Shown one piece after another: positions 39,301 to 51,700 of a stretch of DNA of 64,000 nt. Both the position numbers and the translations under genes were made by a program. Origin of the DNA: Onchocerca lupi (taxonomy: Eukaryota > Nematoda > Chromadorea > Rhabditida > Onchocercidae). The stretch spans positions 1-64,000 of the forward strand of contig JAOVVO010000477.1 of NCBI GenBank assembly GCA_028564675.1, read 5' to 3'. Below the pieces are notes generated by a model, which was not told the DNA's origin, did no database searches, and saw only the letters and a program-made list of their open reading frames with translations. Numbering within the stretch: the first letter of the stretch is position 1; every line of letters starts with the position of its first letter.

Positions 39301-42300
39301 ATGTGATGGAGAAGATTAGTTTTGATGCATCATTTAACCGATTTGTACGCTTCAGGAAACAGCATCATAACCAGAAGGGAATGAACCTTCTTGTGTCGTT
39401 CTCTGTATATTATTTTGCTTCTTTGTTTTCATTTATTTATTAGCAAATATTCATGATACAACAACAATCTATCATATTTGTATTTAGAAGTATGTACGAT
39501 ATCATGGTATAGAAGAATGCTGTACAGTTATATTTCGGATTTCAGAATCTTATCTCAGAACACTGAATTCTGAATCCTGTTGTTTCATTTCATTCTTTCT
39601 TCTATTTCTACTGGATATATTCAGTTCGACGGATAATGTTTCACTCCCTGAAGAAATACTATATTGCTTGATTCCTTTTCTAATCTAATACCGCTTGATG
39701 GAACATATCTTTCATTGTTTTTTTTTGGATTAAAGCTGATATTTTTATGGTATATCAAAATCTAGTTGATCATATACTTCATATGCCAACTTTTGGATTA
39801 AACCTCATCGTCACTTCATTGAATTTTCATCTATACAAATAAATTTTTAGAAGAAATAAAATTTGGAAAGCATGTGACATATATCTTTTCTGGTCCGCCA
39901 TTTATTTAATTATGGGCTCAGCTAGTTCTAGAAGTAATCAAAAAATGGAGGATGAGTGATGGCTTATTGTTACTTGGGTAATCCTGATCTCTATGCGTGG
40001 ATAGGAAGATGATCCGGTTTGTATCTCTTCCAGTTGGGATTAGTGGAAATGGGTCGGCATTCAAAATATCTTTATTAGCTTTTTAAGAATTTGAATAGTC
40101 CCATGAATTGAAATGAGTTAAATTAATTGGTAATTTAAATCAAGTTATAACATTTTATTTCACTAATAATGATTTCAAAAAAGTATAGTAAAATCATAAA
40201 CAAAAAATTAGTTTGTAATTATTTGGAAATTACTTAAACTCAACTGACATCAATCTCGAAATTTGAATTAATCTAGGATTGGCGAAAGAGCAAATTAGAT
40301 AAAACATATGCATTAGAATTAAAAGAGAAATCATTGGTTATTAGATTATTGTATTCTTCCCAATTGGGTCTTGTTAATCGGTAGAACAGAGAGTGATAGG
40401 GAAGAAAGGGATGGAGAATAATGGTGTATACCCTATGATAATATATCACTTATTATCATTATTATTACGGTAATGGGCAGGTATTGCTCTTCTCATGCTA
40501 CTAATAACTGTTCTATGGCCCACAATAATAAAGATTGAGAAATTAATCACTGGACTGATGTAGTGTCATAGTATGAATAATTTTATTACATATTTAATAT
40601 TTTTGTAAGAATAACATAAATTTCAAATCTTGAACTCAGTGGAAACTTGTGAAATTTCAAATTTATGTAATTTATAAGAGACATGAAAGTAAACAAATCT
40701 TGAAATCACAATTCATGTATCATTGACTTTTACAAGGGATATAAGACGGAAGCAGTCTTCCTGTTTCTATTTCACTTCCAATGCTCATTATATATGCTCT
40801 TCGAAAATATAGATTTGTAGAAATTTGAACAATTCATTTTTAGAAAGTGTTAAAAATGAAAGAAAAAGAATTAGTTAGAATTTTTTTCGAAGGGAAAGAA
40901 ATTTTTTTTCTTATGAACTGTTGGAAATGGTTTTTTCTCTATTTCATATAACTGGAAACTATGTGGGAATTAATCTTTTATATGTTATAGATAATCATTT
41001 GGGACGCAGCATTATGTCCAATTTATATTAAGTATTTGATCAAAAGTTCTTAACTGATTGCAGCTAGCAATGTCACTTCTTTGAATTTGAATGAAAGAAT
41101 TAAATGAAAGGAGTCCTTTCCTACATTAATTATTGGAGAGTTTAACATCAATACAGCAGTGTCGTAATGTTCAGAGTTATCTAAAATCTTTCATTCTTAA
41201 TTCTTAAATACATTTTTCCATGTCACACTCTGCTGAAGAGGAGCCCAGGCTTAATTTTCTGTTATTGCATTACTGAACCCAGTGCTTCCTAGTTTCTATG
41301 GTTCATAAGAAGTATAAAATAACTGCAGAGATTATTCAATGATAGCGGCGAAGCATTTCAAAATTTCACACTGATAACATCATGGCAAGAATGGGTGTAA
41401 GGAGAACAGATTTGATATTATCATCACTCAGTGTTTCAGACGATGCTTTTTTCCTAAATGTCGTTTCGGAGCATTTCACCGTCATAGTAGTAGTGGTTGT
41501 TGTTGGTATTTCGCAAAGAATTCAAAGTCATTTGGGGAATGTGAGCAGCTTTCGTACAATGATTTACTACTGCTTCGATTCTATTAATTTTCTGCATTTC
41601 CAGTGATTAGTTGATAGTTTTAGTGTCGTTTTATACAGCTTATGTGAGTGCTTCTATGTTTCTTTCATTGTTTCAATTTTTTGTACTTAATGGATGGGAA
41701 ATTTATCGTCGAGTTACTTGTCAGGAAGTTTGAATTATTGTTAATCTTTATTTTCCTACGGCTCGTATGGACGAATTTAACCACTTAATTTGATGAGGAA
41801 GATATCAAATGTGCTTGATTTTTGATAAAGATATATTAATCGGGCCTATATTTTTATTTATTTTAAACTCTTCAAATTATTTGTTTTTAAAGAAAGCATA
41901 AGAAGTAAATCTAAATTGAGAGGTAAAAACGATGTGTTCAAATATTGAACAAAGTTTTCATTTTTTAAATGATAATTGGAATGTAATTTCTTATATTCCT
42001 AACATTGATTTTTCAACACATAAATTCCCTTTGTATTAATTCTTAGCGAATAATTCAAAGTCGCTGCATACTTCCCGTTGAATTTTTAATGTATTAAATC
42101 CAAGCAAATAATTTATCATATTTTTCTCTTTTCGATTCGAACTTTGAATTATTGCAGTTAGACTTCCTTAATGATGAAACGAAAAATTTTATTTAGCATA
42201 TATTTAAAGAGGATTACTTGTATTTCTAGTTTAATTGATTCATACGAACTACTTGGTGTTTGATTTGGTTTCATGAGCGCATGGTAACAGTTCGATTTTG

Positions 42301-42652
42301 TTGAATTCAATTGAACATATGGAATTCAGTAAGATGTTCTGGAAAAAATGATTTATCACAACATTTAATATGTTTATTTTGGCTGGAAGTATCACTGCCA
42401 AGAAATTTAAATTCTACTCTCACATTCATTTCATATCAATTCCAAATGTAGTAAGATCAGTAAGTAAATGAACAAACAAAGATGTTCTTCTGTTAATAAG
42501 TTTGCATTTTTCCTCTGCTTTTCACATAAATAATAAAATAAGTGATTATTCATTAATAAAATAGTTGATTGAGTAGTTATAATAACTAATTAGTTCTAAC
42601 AAGTTAATAATAAAATGAAAAAATAATTTTGTTTGCTTATCTGTTCGTAGTG

Positions 42653-42667
42653 AGAGAGAGAGAGAGG
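42653..42667. repeat. Short (GA)n tract upstream of candidate first exon
   Basis: GAGAGAGAGAGAG about 40 bases before the ATG at 42706. It may be simple sequence or a GAGA-like promoter or 5' UTR element. Confidence 0.6.
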
Positions 42668-42705
42668 TAACCTTGTCGAAAATAAAAGATGTTTTTTTAT
42701 TATAA

Positions 42706-42770
42706 ATGGCCGAGAGTGTTAGTGTGATTTACGACGACGACGACCTAACCGATTTTAATAACGGTAACAG
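42706..42770 (+). CDS. egl-27: egl-27-like candidate exon 1
   Basis: ATG GCC GAG opens MAESVSVIYDDDDLTDFNN. G+C is higher than in the flanks, and an AG|GTACAC donor follows at 42771 (phase 2). An alternative donor, G|GTAACA, at 42764 gives phase 1. The acidic start suits this gene, but the link to downstream exons is by position and phase only. A separate gene or a chance frame remains possible. Confidence 0.5.
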
Positions 42771-45700
42771 GTACACTCTCTCTATTCCATCATTTTTTGC
42801 TTCTCTCTCTCACTCTTTCCGCATTCTCTATCTTTTTTTAAAGTGTGGTTTTAATTTCTCATTTATCAGTTTTTCAGAAGTAATTTTTACTCTTATGAAT
42901 TAACAAACAATTGTTGTACATTTTCCTGATATTTTAAAATATCTGTTACTTTATAATTTCATATTCAATCATTTGATGGAATTTCGAAGGGAGTTCTGTT
43001 CAATATGTTCAGCTATTATTGTTATGTTTGTAATTGGAATTGTAGTACAAGGATACAATAAGCAAAAGAGAGAGATACTTTTATGGTATTAACATATAAT
43101 CGTAAAAATCGTTTGCGGAAATCTTAAGCCGTAGTAAATCTTTTAGCAAAATGTGGGAGATGAAAGCTCATATTGAACATCGAAATATCTAAGTACTAAT
43201 ATTTTTCAAATTTGTGAATATAATTGAAAGGAAATTAGAATTTTCAAAAGAAAAAAATTTAGATTCCTTGTAACTATTGAGGCCTAATGCGAACCTAGCT
43301 AACCGTGTTTGTTTGGAATAAGAAGGTAAGGATTTGGATTTTCTCGAAGAACTAACTGAACGTAATTCCTGCTCTTTTATAAAACAATTTACGAAGTAGT
43401 ATGACTGGGAAATTTGATTTAAAAATGATGGCGAGAGAAATATTTTTCTTTTTAAATATTACGAAATTCTATAAAAAAAATTAATTGCCTCGTCGGCATT
43501 TATATAACCATGAACAGTATGGGGTGTTCATAGTTTGGTGTAATAATTTTGAGAAACTAAAAAGAATAAGAGGCTTATATTTTATGCCAATACTTTCCTG
43601 CTTTTTTCGTATTCATTTAACTGAAGAGAGAGACAGAGCGTTTTGACTTGGAAATATTTATCCTTACGGCATTTCGGCGGGAAACATGCTTATCCTTACA
43701 GAGAGGTAAAAAAAAGTTGATATAGAAACATGCGCTTATTCGAACGCAACTTTGTTTCAAAATTTTAAAGCAATTGATAAGAATATTCGGAGATTTAAGA
43801 TTTAGTAACAACGAACATTCACATTTTTATTTGAATAGATGGATGAATTTCAAAAATTCTCAGAATTTCTGCGCTAATTATGTCAGTCTATGCTTCTTTC
43901 TTTCTCTGACTAAAATTTCGTAATTGCTAGATGTATTTTAATTGAAAATTGAAACTTACGGCTATAGCCATTACAATTTCAGCTATCAGTAATTGAGAGT
44001 TGAATTCTGATTGATTTCTTGCATTGAGCTGATCGATTGGATAAGCTTAACGACAATCAAGAAAGAGAATATAAATAAATAAAATTAAGTAAATGAACCT
44101 GGCAAATTGGTTAATGATTGCGCTTTGTTTACTTATTATCATACTTTTAGGATTTGAGTATATCTGCAACAAACATCCATAACTGTATCATATGAAGAGG
44201 ACATGTTTTTCAGTAGGGTAAATTTAACATTGCATCTCATTCCCTCATTTTTTAAATAATTTAATCAATTTCAACTACTACTAGTAATTGTGGTCATTGT
44301 TTACTTTTCATCTGTTAGTGCTTTCCATTCTCAAAATAAGCTTGTTCTGTCGATATAATTTCATTCATCGATTTATTGTGGCTCATTACTCAATATTTTC
44401 ATATTCATTTAGTGTTTTAGCTCATTTATTTAATTTTTTGTTGTACATCTGTTCATAATATCGCTACAAATCAGATGATATGGAGTTTGCATTATTTTTT
44501 TGCAAAACATGAACTTTTCGGATCTGAAAGCGTCGACAAAGTGCTGCTTTGATCTTTGATGACTAATGCAAGTTTTTTTAATGGTTTATCAGCTAATCAA
44601 ATAGATGTATCAAGGAAGTATGATTGTCTCTATGACATCGAGCAAAAAACATTGAAGAACGAACAGCTGTCGTGATCATCTAATACTCAAAACCAGAATA
44701 CTTTGTCTACTTTTTTCCTTTTTTTTTTTGCAACTATTGGCTTCCGGAGTTTGTCCAGATTTTTTGCTCTCATTTGTCTGTTAGAATAATTTGCAGAATT
44801 TACCCAATACTAAACTAGATACTGAATTTTACAGTACTGGATCTTACACAAATTGATATCAATGAAGGTGATATAAATAAAAAAAATAATGAAGAAAGAA
44901 ATAGATGGTAATTGAGTGTATCGGGAAAGATCTGGATTGAAAATGTAAAGAATCTTCTGCGGAACTCTATCTTTGATTGCTCAATTTCACAACAAATTGA
45001 AAATATTTTCTATAGTTAATTTAATAGCTTCTAGCTTTCAAATTAAATTTTATTTTGCTAATTCTTCAATTCCATTGCCTTTTGGTATTTATTATAAGAG
45101 CTAGAAAATTGGATGGCTGATGATTTTAGTTGCTGTTATTCACACTCTTATAAATTAAGAATACAGCTCATTATGTTCGTTACATCTTTCCGCCTGTTGT
45201 TCAGTCCACTTGGCAAGAAAAGAAGATGTATTGGCGATGAACTTCAGCAGCTTTTCTGATCTTCAGTTACTGCAACAGTAGGTAAATATGACGAATGAGA
45301 CAATTTGCCGAAAGCAAGCAGTGCTTCATTGTTGTCAACTGAAGATGAATGAATGAAGAATGGCTCATTTGAAATTTGATGAAATATTTGTTTCAGTTTT
45401 TGATTATACACATGCAACAAAATTTATTGATGTGTGGGAAATCGGTGTGTACGGTGTGTGAGGTTCCTACTGGTAGTGATGGTGGTGGTGCCGGTGTGGG
45501 TACGCGATCGCCTCCTTCCTCCCTTACGCTTTTGCTGATCCTATTTTTCGCATTCGCCTGATATTGTCGTCTGTCGAATATGCATATGAATGGATCTTTT
45601 CTTGTCTGTGCGACCCTTTGACATTCTATTCCAACCGAATTTTTAATCTCATGTTATGCTGTGTTTCACCTTTTGTTGCTCATTCGAGCATGATTTAACA

Positions 45701-48700
45701 AATTATGGTTTTATTGACAATTCTTGCGAAACTATTTTTTTTTTTTTCTAGTTTACTTTGGCATTTTAATTTATTTCATTTAATTATTAATGAATTATTT
45801 TCAAGGGCTTTTTTTTGCTTGGAAGAATTTTTTATCTCTCTCAATGAATTTTTAAAGTCATTTTCTCGTTCTGCACTAAATTGACATTATTATTATTATT
45901 TAAAATTCTATTTTGTTGCTTGATTATTCAGTACTTTTAAGAGAAATGATTATTTCTGACACAAAGAATTGATGTTAAGAATTGGAAAAAATTTTTATTA
46001 TAAGAATATAGGCAAGATAGATATGACTGAAGTGTATCCATCAGTGCAAAGCAAATAAGTTTGTATGGGAAAAGATAGTAACATCTGAGGAGCAATTTTA
46101 TAAACAGTGGAAATTATTTACGTGATCGAATTACAGTTGACCCTGAACGTGCTATTTTTAATTTTTACTCTATTTTGAATTATTAGGTATTCAAAATGGA
46201 TAGTATATGTGAAAGTTACTTTACTTTCTATCTCCTTTAAATATCAGAAGTACTAAACCTTCAATTTCGACCTATTTACGTAATGTATAAGAGAATCAAT
46301 GCTCTCATCAATATCTATCTTTACAACATTTCTTACATCATGGAGGCCATTCGGCGATTCATCTCGTCGTCGTCCATCAGTTATCATCATCTATTCTTAC
46401 CAGCGTACACTCCCTTATCAAATCAACCCAGCTCTTCCTGACGTAAATCATCTCCCCGGTATAAAAAATGTTACCTTATCATCGTTTAGCTTATGACATT
46501 CATTACTGATGTTTACCTTTTGATCGTTGTTCATTTTTTTTATTTTTCTGAACAAACGTTGCGCTTTGCTGTAACGAGCGATGATGTATTATCGGTCCGA
46601 GAAAGTGAAGAGAGAACTGCTGTAGACTGTCAGTATTGTTTTCCTCAATTCTTTGTAAACTTCTAAGCCGTCCTTGCCGGTTACCTTTTTTGTTAGAGTT
46701 TTCAGGCTTGAATCTAAAATAATATGCTTTCTTTGCATTTCTGCTAACTTTTGTCATTACAGGCTATTCTACATTAAAAGTTATGTTCGGTCGAACCAAG
46801 TGTTTTCTTGGGATCATCAAAGAGGAATCAGAAGTGAATCTTATGTTCCATGGTATTTGATTGAAACTTGCATATTCGGTTTCCTGTTTCATTCGTTTTT
46901 TTAATTTCCGAATTAACTGATTCAGAAATTTTAAATTTTATTTGGAAATTTGTTAACAGTTCTTAATAATGAAAAAACTTTTTAGTGATTCTATTTTGAA
47001 TTGTTTCGGTAATTATTACCAGTGTTTGATGAATAGTGATAATATGTTATCTTTTGTTTCATTATATTTAATATTATGTAAACTTGACTTAAACAGTGGT
47101 AACAAGAGCATTTTCTTGTATACAAAATGAAAAACAGACATGACTTGTGGAAGAGTAATTATTGAGGAAAGAATTTTTACAAACATTTATTGGTAAATAA
47201 TATTAATTTTGATTTAAATATTTTATTTGATCTTATTTCAAGACAATATTTTAGCTTTCTATAGTCAAATTTCTATCAATTTCTAAAATTTGTTCCTCAC
47301 TTATTCTACTTTGGAAGGATGTTGCCATAGCTATAATTAAATTGCAGTTGTTTATTGTCGGCTTCTTATAGAGTTGTTATTTGATTCACTTATTTTGTGG
47401 AATTTTAAATATGGAAAACTTAACTCAATTTTCCTTTATCTTTTTTATTGCTGATTGTGTTACGAATTGCATCGTTTTCCATTTGACGCATGTAAAAAAG
47501 TATTAACAGCCACCAAGAAATTAATATATCGCTTTTTTCAGGAATAAAAACCTGTAATTACTGTAAAATAGAAAGAGAAGGTGAGAACGAAAAAAATAAT
47601 GGTGGAAGAGGATGAAACAGCTGGTAAAACACCAGAGGAATGTCGCGACCTTGGATTATGGGAAGTGGATCTGGTCTATTATAGTCTCAACGGGAACAAT
47701 AAGGTTAAAATACACCATGTTCCATATCAGTGATGTCGGAGAAAGGACGGATGTACAGATAGATTGATCCATCGGTACATAAAAGATCGAGATGATCCTT
47801 AGTTGTAATTAGTGCACATGTTTAAAACTACAAAAGCAAAATCGGAATGGAGGAAGTCGAGTTTTTTGATCTGTAGAATGAACTTGCAGATCTTAGCTTT
47901 TTCAAATATTTCCATCTGTTAAAAATTATATTATTGTTACGACTGACAGTGAACAAAAGAGAGCTGATTCATGATATAAGAATTTCGAAACTTAAGCAAA
48001 ACTTCCTAAGAAGTTTAGATAAGATTATAATTTTGAAATATTAAATTTATAAATTTATGATGTACTCGCATATTTGCCATATATCTTCAAAATTTTGAAG
48101 CAGAATCTCTTGATTAACTACTCATAAAAATGTTATTTGATCCCACAATTTCTTAATTTTTATGATAAAAAATTGAAAGGCATATACCGCTATTATGAAG
48201 AGAACATAATTGAGAGAATTTGCGGATATAAGACGATCTAAAGATATGCAAAAAAAAAAAATGAACCTATTATTTATTGCCAATTGATCGTTCTCCGTCA
48301 TTGGTTCCTTCTTATGATAACTCGTTTTGAAAAAGGGCAGGGCTTTTCGGTTTAATTATGTCTTTTGAATTCATTTGAAAAAAGTACACCTTTCCGGTAT
48401 TAGGTGGGCGGTATGAAATCGATTTTTATTTCAATACTTTCTTAAAATATATTGGGTGAAAAAACGATTAAGAATGCTGATGAGGTTTTTTTTTTTTTTT
48501 TTATATATATATATATATATATATTACAGTTTTGAAATTTATTTTAATTTTCTCTTAAAAAATTTTTCAAAAACTTATCTGTGGGCCATTGTTATTATGG
48601 ATTTAACATTGTCTTATGATATCTGTTTCGAGATTTTTTGAATTTTTCTAGTTTTCTTCACTGCAGCGAAATCTTTTTTAGACAAAAGAAAGTTTCGGAT

Positions 48701-51700
48701 GATTTCTTATTTAAAAAAAAAATAAAGCGATGTTCCTAACAATGACTTTTAGTTTAAAGCAGGATTCTTTATTTTTTATTTAATTCAGACGTAGTTTTTC
48801 TTACTGTGCCTAAAAATAAAGGAGACTTTGAAATACATTAGTTCCACTGATCTTTGATTTCATATTTTTTTGCTATTATCAAGTTTGTGGCAGAAAACTA
48901 TCTGATACAATAAGATTAAAACAAATCCTTTGGCGGAAGTCACTGATTTTCCGGTTGTCTCCATGGAATAAACATATTTTCAGGGGGATTCCACGAAAAA
49001 TAAACGTGGAAAAGCCTACAAAGCACGAAGTGATAGTGAATACAAATGTTTTGAAGCACATGACGGAGTGCTTTATCGACCGGGCGATCATGTTTTCATC
49101 GAAGTGTCCCAGTGTGATCCATATTATATTGGGACAATTTCAAATTTTAAAATGGTGCTTCCTTCATTTGTTCAGATGTCGAATCAAAAATATACTACTG
49201 AAAAGAAAATTTTAATATAGGTATTAGGTGGATTGTTCTTTTAGTAATTCTGAATCATCTTTGAATAATTGTTAAATTTATTGCATTCACAAAGCATTTT
49301 TTATTTTTAGTTATCTTATTGAATCAACAGTGATCTTTGAATTGTACAGCCCAATATTTTATGGCATTTATTTTTAAATTATGTTCTGAAATTAAGTCAG
49401 CAAATATCGACAAAGCGCTAATAATTAAGAGTTTTTCTACCATTCGGTTATAGTTAATCAGGATCCTAATCACTCTTGTACTTACATTACTGGCATTGAC
49501 ATTGACGATCGCGTTTTTCTTTTTGATAATCATATATTGCTTTAACCCTCAAGGAAAATAGTACATAAAGGTTAAGGAAAATAGTCCATAAAACTGATGG
49601 TGATGCCAGTAATTTACAAGTGCGAGGTTTTATTTCTACCACTTGCAAGAAAATAGGTAGTAATACTGCAATCCTGGCGATTCGATCATAAGTGTTATAT
49701 GAAAGGGCAGTTCTAGTTTTCAGCATTTAAATGATTTATTAAACTTCATAATTAAATTGATGAGATAAAATTTGGGCAGCAATTGCAATGAAGAAAATTT
49801 TGTGAAACAATATTTTCGCATCTTTTTTTCGAATTGTGCGTCGATCTGTTCTTTGGTTTCTCAAAAAAGTTTTGTCGGAAACTATTAATAATTAGCTAAT
49901 GTTGTATGGATATAACATTTAATTAAATTGGAATTAAATATAATTTCTTTCTTTTTTCCCGAAAAAGTTGCTTTTGTTTTATAGATCCGAAGAACAAAGT
50001 CTGCGTTTTGAATCCTTTGATTCCGCATATATGGTAGGCAGCAATAATATATGTGAAGAGTATATACTTCTTTGCATAATTAGTCGAGCTTTACAGACAA
50101 AACGAGACCAGCTGTCAGTAAAGGTTACGCGATTCTATCGACCAGAAGATGTTCCTGAAGATAGTTACTCGCTGTTACTCCAAGATCGAAAGGATGATAT
50201 ATCGCTCAATCATGTTGTGATGGCTGCTATGCAAACTCGAGAATTATTCTCTTCTGAAATTTCATCCGTCCATCCCATCTGTCATCTTAGGTTTGTTCAG
50301 TTTTCCAATGACAGTAATGATTTATCTATCGATTATTTTTTGTTCTTTAGCATGGCTGATAATGATTCTTGCCTTTAATCTACATTTTAAATTTCTTTTC
50401 CTCTTTTCTCGGAAATTTGAAATTTGTTGAACTAAAGAAAACTGAAGAGTTTATTCAGAAGGAAGAAATGTGAACAAGTTAATTGTTAAGAGCTAAATCA
50501 ATATAATTAGTCGATATATGAAACTAAAAATGAGTAATGAAATTTAAAAAATTGTTATTAATCCATATCGCTCGTTTCTATTCATATTGCAAGCCTTATT
50601 AAATACGTGATTTATTTTTCAGTTTTGTGAGATTGAAGATGACAGTTCTGATTCTGTTCTTTTTTTTTTTTTGAGGACGCATTGCATTTATTTTCTCACT
50701 GTTATTAATATAAAGAAATCAATGTTACTAAATATTGACGAGAGGAATGGAATTGTTAAAAGTTCAGAGAATAAGTTTCATTTATATATATGCGTAAATA
50801 TTGTTAGAAAACGGAGGAAGCAGACATGTTGAGGGGGTTCTCTGTCAGTTGATGATTAGTAGTGATACAGATGGATAACACAGATGAAGAGATATACATC
50901 TATAATGATATGCTAAAAAGCAAATATTATAAAAAAAAGGTTCACATAGCTAGCTATCAGTGTGACCCTCTATCACTTGGTGGTAGTGAGCTATCATGGA
51001 ATCATTAAAAGACATGGAAAAACAGCCTTATAAAAGCTGTGCAGTACGCTTCATCTAAACATATTTAATAATTACTGTTGCCGTATAGCATTTAATTGTG
51101 AAACAAAAAAATTCTCAAAAGATTTTTTGGGAATAGAAATAGGATTTCATATCAGTGACTACAGCTTGCATTTACACTGTTTTGGCAATGTTACAGTATA
51201 CAGCAGAACCTGATTTAAACTAAATTTCGGAAATTCCACACACATTTTAATATTATGTTGATTTCATTTAAAGAAATGAGAGTTTTGGCTAAATTATGAT
51301 GACAAATGTTTAAGGAATAGTAGTAATAATAGTGAATGAGTGAAGTAGTTGCTGGCAAGAAAAAAGTAAAAAGAGAGAATTTACTGGATTCAATTTGATG
51401 AAAGAAAAATTGGATTCTTTCATATTTCAGTGAACAAATCACTGTATCATAAGTTTTTGCTAGGAAAGTGACCGATTGATGTGTTTGCTGCAAAAGAATT
51501 TGTATAATTTGATAGAGATTTGGAATTGGAAAAAGAATGGGAAAGAGAGGGAGGAAGGGGGTGGAGAAGATTCAACAAAAAATGATTAATAGATATTCAT
51601 AAGAAGGGGCAATTCTTAATATACCTTATGTATGTTATAGCAATCTCCATCATTTCGTTAAATTCCCCTGGGGGGCAGAAAGAAACCACAATCAATGGTT

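Larger units (their letters stand above)
24650..42650. other. About 18 kb with no recognisable gene
   Basis: The longest open frame (28958-29332, 124 codons, no ATG start) is hydrophobic and has no features of a known family. The rest are under 95 codons and mostly T- or A-driven. The stretch holds the hairpin at 25520-25558, the repeat pair at 30341/31097, the 33-bp tandem at 31479-31572 and several microsatellites. It may be the upstream regulatory region of the gene to the right, a long intron, or plain intergenic DNA. Confidence 0.5.
46853..48983 (+). other. Putative intron
   Basis: Contains a 44-codon frame at 47599-47733 that looks mildly coding, and a T17 plus (AT)11 tract at 48486-48524. 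Otherwise AT-rich with nothing recognisable. Confidence 0.4.

Noticed and set aside
48955..49215. Plus-strand frame overlapping the BAH exon
   Set aside because: Another frame of the same exon. The conserved YRPGDHVFIE lies in the phase-0 frame from 48984.
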